From the NCBI GenBank assembly GCA_001579985.1, contig LRSR01008447.1, positions 1 through 36,824 on the forward strand: 36,824 bases of DNA. The letters run 5' to 3'. The notes under the pieces were generated by a model that saw only the letters and a list, made by a program, of their open reading frames with translations, made no database searches and was not told the DNA's origin. Below are positions 32,101-36,824 of the stretch, one piece after another. Position numbers and translations under genes: made by a program. Within the stretch, counting starts at the first letter, position 1; the number at the start of each line of letters is the position of its first letter. Source of the DNA: Hypsibius dujardini (taxonomy: Eukaryota > Tardigrada > Eutardigrada > Parachela > Hypsibiidae).

Positions 32101-35100
32101 ATACTGTGTATGCAAATATTTTCTTTCACCAAACTTGTAACTACATCATAATTACCAATACTTTGTTCGAATTTTTTAAATAAGCTGAGCATTTGAAATC
32201 TATTAGTAATAATAATTTTTATTTATTTAAGTGTGGCAATGATTATTCATAAGCCGTATCGCCCCTTACAAGTTCGTGCGTTGGAATATCGTATACTGCA
32301 AATATATGTCGGCATAGGCCGACAGAGCTGAATGTGTTAAAATCAGACTCACCATGTCACCCAATACTACAATCCGAGGATCCGTGAACTGTGTCTTTGG
32401 GGAAAGTTTGACTTTGACAACCCAAACATCTCGGCCGCGGTACATCCAATGGCCGCCGTTTTCGATGGACGAACTGGACTTCTCCGGCAGTATAAATGAT
32501 AATTTACCTTCTGGGGTGGCCAATGGTTCCATGTCTTCAAGATTGGCAATCCATGGCCGATTCCAGAATTGTTGCTGAGACTTTTCTCGCCTAGAAGGAA
32601 TGATTAGAGGTTTCGTTATACTTCGATAAATGATTGCACGTTATTCTAAAGAACACAGCTATAGTCATCCTCTTCACCCCCTTTCGCACCTCGTTTTACA
32701 ATTGACACTCCCCTTTTCAAGTTGTATTAATTTATAATCAACTTCAGTAACATTTTGGTATAAAAGACATTTTAATATTGGATAACTAGCGAAATATAGA
32801 ATGAGAATCACAAAATATTGTTTTCTCTATTGTATTTTACAATTCAATAGAACGTCTTTCTGATTCAATTAAAGTTTGGTATGTTCAGAGATACGATTTT
32901 TTTTACGAATCTAAGTCAAAGTTGATTGTAATGGCATCCTCAATAAATTGAGACTTCCAGCTGCGATTTCTAATAACTTGAAACGTTCATCTAATACAAA
33001 ATTAAACTAAACTATTAACACAAAAATCATTAGGCTAGCTTGGTTTTTAAAATTTACATTATATTTGGGAAATGGGGAAGACTATATTGTACAAAAAGTG
33101 AAAAGGGGGTAAATAAAGTGGTACCCTCTTCTAAATCTTCCTGTTTGTGAATCTTCCGGGATTAAAATGTGAGCACAAAGAATGCCGGTACTAACCTTAT
33201 AAAGATAACTCCAATAATGAGAACAATAACGGCGACGGCTGCAACTGCGGCTGCCACGGCTGTGGTCAATGTAGCACGCGCTGTTTTCCGAACAAAGTTA
33301 TCGTTAGAAATTGCACATAATATATCTTCCTGTACGATAAGTCCGGCCTATGTGTATCATCCTTTATTTTCTAGATAAATAAATTGAAATGCACTTTTTT
33401 AGCCGTTTCCCATCCGGAACTCAATTTGGAATCGATGGCCATGAGCGCATCTTTTTTAGGGTTAAGGGGCAAAGCTATGGGTCAAATTTGTTTTGCGAAG
33501 TATGCACATCCCCCTCCCTCCTCTAACCGTCAAAAAGTTCTGCCCATTCCAACGACTTTGAAATTAAATTTGGGACGAACCAGATTTAGGGAGAAATCAT
33601 TTCTTTATATATTCCTAGTTCCGTTAGACGAGAGTTGCTGCTGAACAACTTTATGCCAGAAAAAAAGGATGGCTTTGTAATATGTACGGTATGCAGGAAT
33701 AGGACGGACTCCTCGTACTGCTACATGTATCCTAACTTGTCAACTGTCTGAACGGTAAACTTCAGTTTACTTGGTCCTACTCCTATCCTCACCCTGGTCT
33801 TTACAAATGCCTTCAAATCCCGAATAGCCACATGCAGGCTCGTCAAGTGGAGGGCCGTTGCCGACCCATTTCAGCGTGTCGTTCGCGTTCCACACAAAGA
33901 TCTGCTGGACCGAATCATAACGTCCCACCCTCTGCAAACGTAGTAAAAGAGTGAGCATTCCAGTTTTAGGTTTTTTTTAGCCAAAAGCAAGTCAGATAAT
34001 CAATCAAAACTAGAGTTTAAAAAATTTTTGCTATTCTAACACTTTAATTCAGTTACCCAATTTAATTCAATATTCCGCGTACACTACAGGAAACAATTTG
34101 TCTAGAATTCCTGAGTATTTTTTAGAGCTACTGTAAATTGTGATTTGGCAATTTTTCTGCCGCAAATAGTTGGACCATCTAACGTACAATTCGTATGTTC
34201 TACATGTCTTACCTCATGCAAACCCGTTTCGTGGTTTGACATCAAAAGCACGAGGTCTGTGTGGCCTAATCCGTGAGGATCGATGTAGAACGATCCACTG
34301 GGAAATTGGAATGTTCGATTGACCATCAGCGATTTCAACCGACTTGCGCTACATAGCTGGGCATCGGTCAATGTGCCGGCTGGGTCGGCAGCCTTGGCTT
34401 CCCGCACCAGGGTGGAAAAGAGGTAGACTGTATTGAAGGTTGCACGATTCGAGGGAAGATCCAGAGGCTGTTTGTTTAAATAAATATTCATTTTACGGCA
34501 GTTAATGAATACGAAAAGATATAAAGATGAAAAGAAGAGGTTTTGTTTACATCGATGCCCTTTTCTGTGGACGATCCATACAAAGCCATGGATCGCTGAG
34601 CATACTGCAGGTTCCACACGGACAAATCCTGCCCAGCTGGGGAAACTGTATGCAAAAATATCACCGACCGAAACAGGTCCTCGTCCTGTGAAAACGCAAG
34701 CTATCATTCCATGGGTCAAGTGCCCGCGTGTTTTAGAAATTTTAACTTATCATAATACTCTAGTCTTCCGCGCTGTTTACCTCAGATAAATACAATGTGT
34801 AAATAAGTTACAGCTTCCTTTTACGTTATTTGTTCTTCATTCCTCTAGTCACAACTCACATCTTTCTTCGGCAGATTCAGCAGGGAAGGCGGGCCATAGA
34901 CATTCTGCTGAGTGGCTTGCATTACGATAAAAACCTGTCAAAAATAAGTCTTGATTTCTCCTGCAATATTTATCACAGCAAAATTTTACTAATGATACAT
35001 GGCACACGGCACATGGCAAACTTACGTAGCTTCCAGGAACAAAGAGCCCAATTTTTTTCATCAATCTCTGTAAAAACCAGGTGCATCCGTCATCTGCTGG

Positions 35101-36180
35101 CTGATAGGAAGAGTGTGACGCCGTATAGCATATCAGGACGACATTTTTTTTTAATCTACCGTAATCCTTTTATTCGAGAATAATTCGCAATTGCGAATCT
35201 TAATGTAAACCGAAAAGATTTACATGCTTGAGGCATTATTCAAGTTCCGAATCTAGGAGCACTTCGAAATATAGACCTAATTTTCTGATGAAAATAAACA
35301 TTTTATTTCACCCGTAAATTCGGGCAAAGTTTTGTTTGTAGATACTTCAAAATTGTGAAATCACCAGACAATTCCATTTTCTTTCATTTTCAATGTAAAA
35401 ATGGTGGTTTTAGAACTACAATAAATGAACTTTTTTTTACCCTATGCCATTCCAAATTGGAGTTGATGGGCATCAGCCAATAAAATTTGAGGTCAGTGGG
35501 CGGAGCTATAAACCAAAACTGAACCGCTTCGCTGGAATTACCGGTCCTTGTTGAAGCATAATTAGAGCTCCGCCCATCATCTCCGAACAATATGTGGTGA
35601 TGCCATCGACTCCAAATTGAATTTTACATAGATTTAATTTAATTTAGGTGCCGAATTCATAATTACTTCAAACTATTTTTTATCGAAACTTGCCCCAAGT
35701 GAGGATCTTTAGTCCCCAACGATCTAACGACTGGCTTTTAATATAACCTTCTTGCATGACTTACCAGTATTTCGATGACCTTGGCTGTTCCCGTAAACAT
35801 GAAGAACACTAAACGAAACTTTATTAATAAGAGGGCATAAACGAGGGGAGTAGAATTGTTCATATATACCTCGACTACGATCACTGGCAAGGCGCAGGGC
35901 CTTGATCTGAGACTCTTCGTCTGCCGGATCAAACTGCGTCCGTTCAATCTGGAGTGCGCCGTATCTGTCCGGACGATGGCCCAGCAACGCCTGGATGGTG
36001 TAGTAGAAAAAATCGTAGACTTCCACGCCGTTTGAGAAGGCCGAGATGATGGTGACATGGAACCATTTAAAGTACAGCAGAAGGTCCAGCACAGCCCCAC
36101 CGGCGTCGTCCATCGATCCGGCCATTCCAATGGAGGTCGGCGCGACAAAAGGGTTGTACACATTGCCCGGGACTATGTTG
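27891..36180 (-). CDS. Gene A: receptor guanylate cyclase, 5' partial (exons 4-19)
   Basis: Exons, 5' to 3' on the minus strand: 35870-36180, 35765-35808, 35027-35068, 34860-34934, 34551-34685, 34213-34467, 33793-33931, 33196-33280, 32353-32590, 30417-30593, 30012-30324, 29255-29531, 28930-29149, 28539-28674, 28422-28470, 27891-28074 (TAA at 27891-27893). The visible part encodes 892 residues and stays in frame across all junctions. Exon 4 starts at an acceptor in the phase expected after the 25-nt exon 3, so exons 1-3 (about 129 residues in gene B) should lie beyond 36824. Domain order is the same as gene B: ANF-receptor ectodomain, membrane helix, kinase homology, linker, cyclase. Expected role: ligand-controlled cGMP synthesis at the cell surface. 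It is the most divergent of the four in the ectodomain (for example exon 8), suggesting a different ligand or sensory role. Confidence 0.92.
30325..30416 (-). other. GC-AG intron 13 of gene A
   Basis: A 92-bp intron with donor GCAAGT and acceptor GGCAG, joining FVQDLIQ to GLHYIHTS. It matches the position, length and non-canonical donor of gene B intron 13. Confidence 0.88.
31080..31870. repeat. AT-rich block with recurring TTAATATATTAA, intron 12 of gene A
   Basis: Variants of ATTAATATATTAAAAT occur many times between 31080 and 31160, 31250 and 31300, and 31720 and 31870, separated by ordinary sequence. Probably low-complexity or an old AT-rich satellite. It contains no exon. Confidence 0.55.
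32018..32122. repeat. 18-bp minisatellite, about 6 units, intron 12 of gene A
   Basis: Units of the form TATGCAAATATACTGTTG repeat six times with small changes. Three units contain a perfect ATGCAAAT octamer and the others differ from it by one base (GTGCAAAT, ATGGAAAT, ATGCAAAC). Confidence 0.85.
33196..33280 (-). other. Gene A transmembrane exon (exon 11)
   Basis: An 85-nt exon with the same phases as in genes B and C. It encodes VAAAVAAVAVIVLIIGVIFI, an Ala/Val/Ile-rich single membrane helix. The donor is GTTAGT. Confidence 0.85.
33390..33620. repeat. Diverged relative of the 35445-35622 element, intron 10 of gene A
   Basis: Contains CAATTTGGAATCGATGGCC followed by GGGGCAAAGCTATGGGTC, matching the left arm of the 35445 element with several mismatches. 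The palindromic partner is weak. Boundaries are approximate. Confidence 0.35.
35445..35622. mobile_element. Short palindromic element in intron 5 of gene A
   Basis: CCAAATTGGAGTTGATGGGC near 35451 pairs with the complement around 35590-35615. An inner pair, GTGGGCGGAGCT near 35497 and AGCTCCGCCCATC near 35568, gives a foldback of about 180 bp. Related sequence (GGAATCGATGGCCAT) occurs at about 33428 in intron 10 of the same gene. Confidence 0.6.
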
Positions 36181-36824
36181 CTGTAGACAAACAATTGTCA
36201 CGAGGAGGAAAATAATGTTCATGCGTGGCATCATTTGAACAGCTGGTCTATAGAGAAGCTTGCCACTACTGCGCATAGTGAACCAGTTCTATAGCGGGGT
36301 GGTACACGCTGGTTTTCGTCACCAGCTATGTATTTCACAATAATTGTATACAAACTTACATTGCAAACAGGAGTAGGTCCAATTCTGATAATCCGGGAAG
36401 ACATAACAATTCACGATGCCGAGAAGAACGGGAAAGGCATAGATTATACCAACAATTTGTCACAACGGACTTTTATGCGAATTGTTTTCAAAGGGATGTC
36501 GAACGGTAGGGTCAAGGTCGACGAGAAAAGTCATGTTGAAGTTTTCGTCCCCCCGTTTTTAATAATTTAGATTAACGTAAACATCTTGTCGTTTTCAAAA
36601 ACTGAATTAATTTAAAACTCGTGGCAGGGTTCGCCAGAGGAGGACTCAATTTTTAAAATCCGCCTTATGGCTGATTACAGGACCTCGTTTAGGATTCTTG
36701 CAAGCCAGAACCCGGACCCCTCATGGTAGATAAGGGAAGAGGCAAAAGAGCAATATTTATTTTTTCATAATGGAACCAAACATTCAACCTTTTGTTTGTC
36801 ATCATTTTAAAAGTTGTGGGGTGG
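36181..36824. other. Intron 3 of gene A (window edge)
   Basis: Upstream of the exon 4 acceptor (polypyrimidine tract then TCTACAG). No match to exon 2 or the 25-nt exon 3 was found here, so these must lie further right. Nothing else is recognised. Confidence 0.6.

Larger units (their letters stand above)
29255..32590 (-). other. Gene A kinase-homology domain and linker, exons 12-15
   Basis: Exons 32353-32590, 30417-30593, 30012-30324 and 29255-29531. Motifs parallel gene B: GRDVWVVKVKLSP at the beta3 position, LEAFGERGSLRDLL at the hinge, FVQDLI, KHGKLSSLCCIIDKHFVVKI, SKLG for DFG, WNAPEQ for the APE motif, KSDIYALGVILFE and ERPT. The linker reads HDLEAKVGERTRDLVEQRRL. Catalytic kinase residues are missing, so this is an allosteric pseudokinase. 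Confidence 0.87.

Noticed and set aside
34102-34719. 205-residue minus-strand open frame as a single exon
   Set aside because: Only its middle part is exon 9 of gene A. The rest reads through introns and covers exon 8 in the wrong frame; splicing 34213-34467 to 34551-34685 keeps the family frame.
35738-36163. 141-residue second frame over exon 4 of gene A
   Set aside because: Overlaps the conserved ANF-receptor exon in another frame; only the short piece at 35765-35808 corresponds to a real exon (5).
36067-36276. Alternative first exon of gene A with a hydrophobic start (MNIIFLLVTIVCL)
   Set aside because: The hydrophobic stretch is the polypyrimidine tract before the exon 4 acceptor, and its frame does not continue into the conserved exon 4 frame.

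Overview
This window is animal (eukaryotic) nuclear DNA. It carries one gene family in a head-to-tail tandem array on the minus strand: membrane-bound receptor guanylate cyclases, the family of natriuretic-peptide receptors and nematode GCY proteins. Spliceosomal introns, signal peptides, a single transmembrane segment, a kinase-homology domain, a class III guanylate cyclase domain and mariner/hAT-type transposon remnants all point to an invertebrate metazoan. The sequence alone does not settle the phylum.

Four paralogues can be recognised, called here D, C, B and A from left to right. Transcription runs right to left. Gene B (13031-23243) is complete: 19 exons and 1034 codons plus stop, in frame across every junction. 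Gene A (27891-36180) has the same last 16 exons and its own stop codon; its first three exons must lie beyond the right edge. Gene C (3561-10236) keeps an intact signal peptide, ligand-binding ectodomain and membrane exon. It then runs into a frameshift in the first kinase-homology exon, and no cyclase exons follow. As written it would give a 554-residue receptor with a short tail, the layout of a clearance (NPR-C-like) receptor. Gene D (125-2112, running off the left edge) is a decayed pseudogene with frameshifts, a stop codon and several destroyed splice sites. The array thus grades from intact on the right to dead on the left.

Exon lengths are nearly identical between paralogues: 25, 44, 42, 75, 135, 139, 85, 177, 277, 220, 136 and 49 nt recur unchanged in every complete copy. 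This fixed the gene models and exposed the lesions. The conserved structure includes a 25-nt microexon and a 92-bp intron with a GC donor in both A and B.

Introns and spacers are full of small non-autonomous DNA elements. These include a broken mariner with a mutated third catalytic residue (7425-8772), palindromic MITEs (2425-2780, 4747-5071, 6896-7084, 15572-16150, 16996-17670, 35445-35622), a hAT-like element with a perfect 8-bp target duplication (24648-25023) and a terminal-inverted-repeat element just downstream of gene A's stop (27093-27869). The spacers at 10237-13030 and 23244-27890 contain no gene I can identify. A GC-richer patch with open frames at 11500-12600 is unexplained. I saw no tRNA, rRNA or CRISPR.
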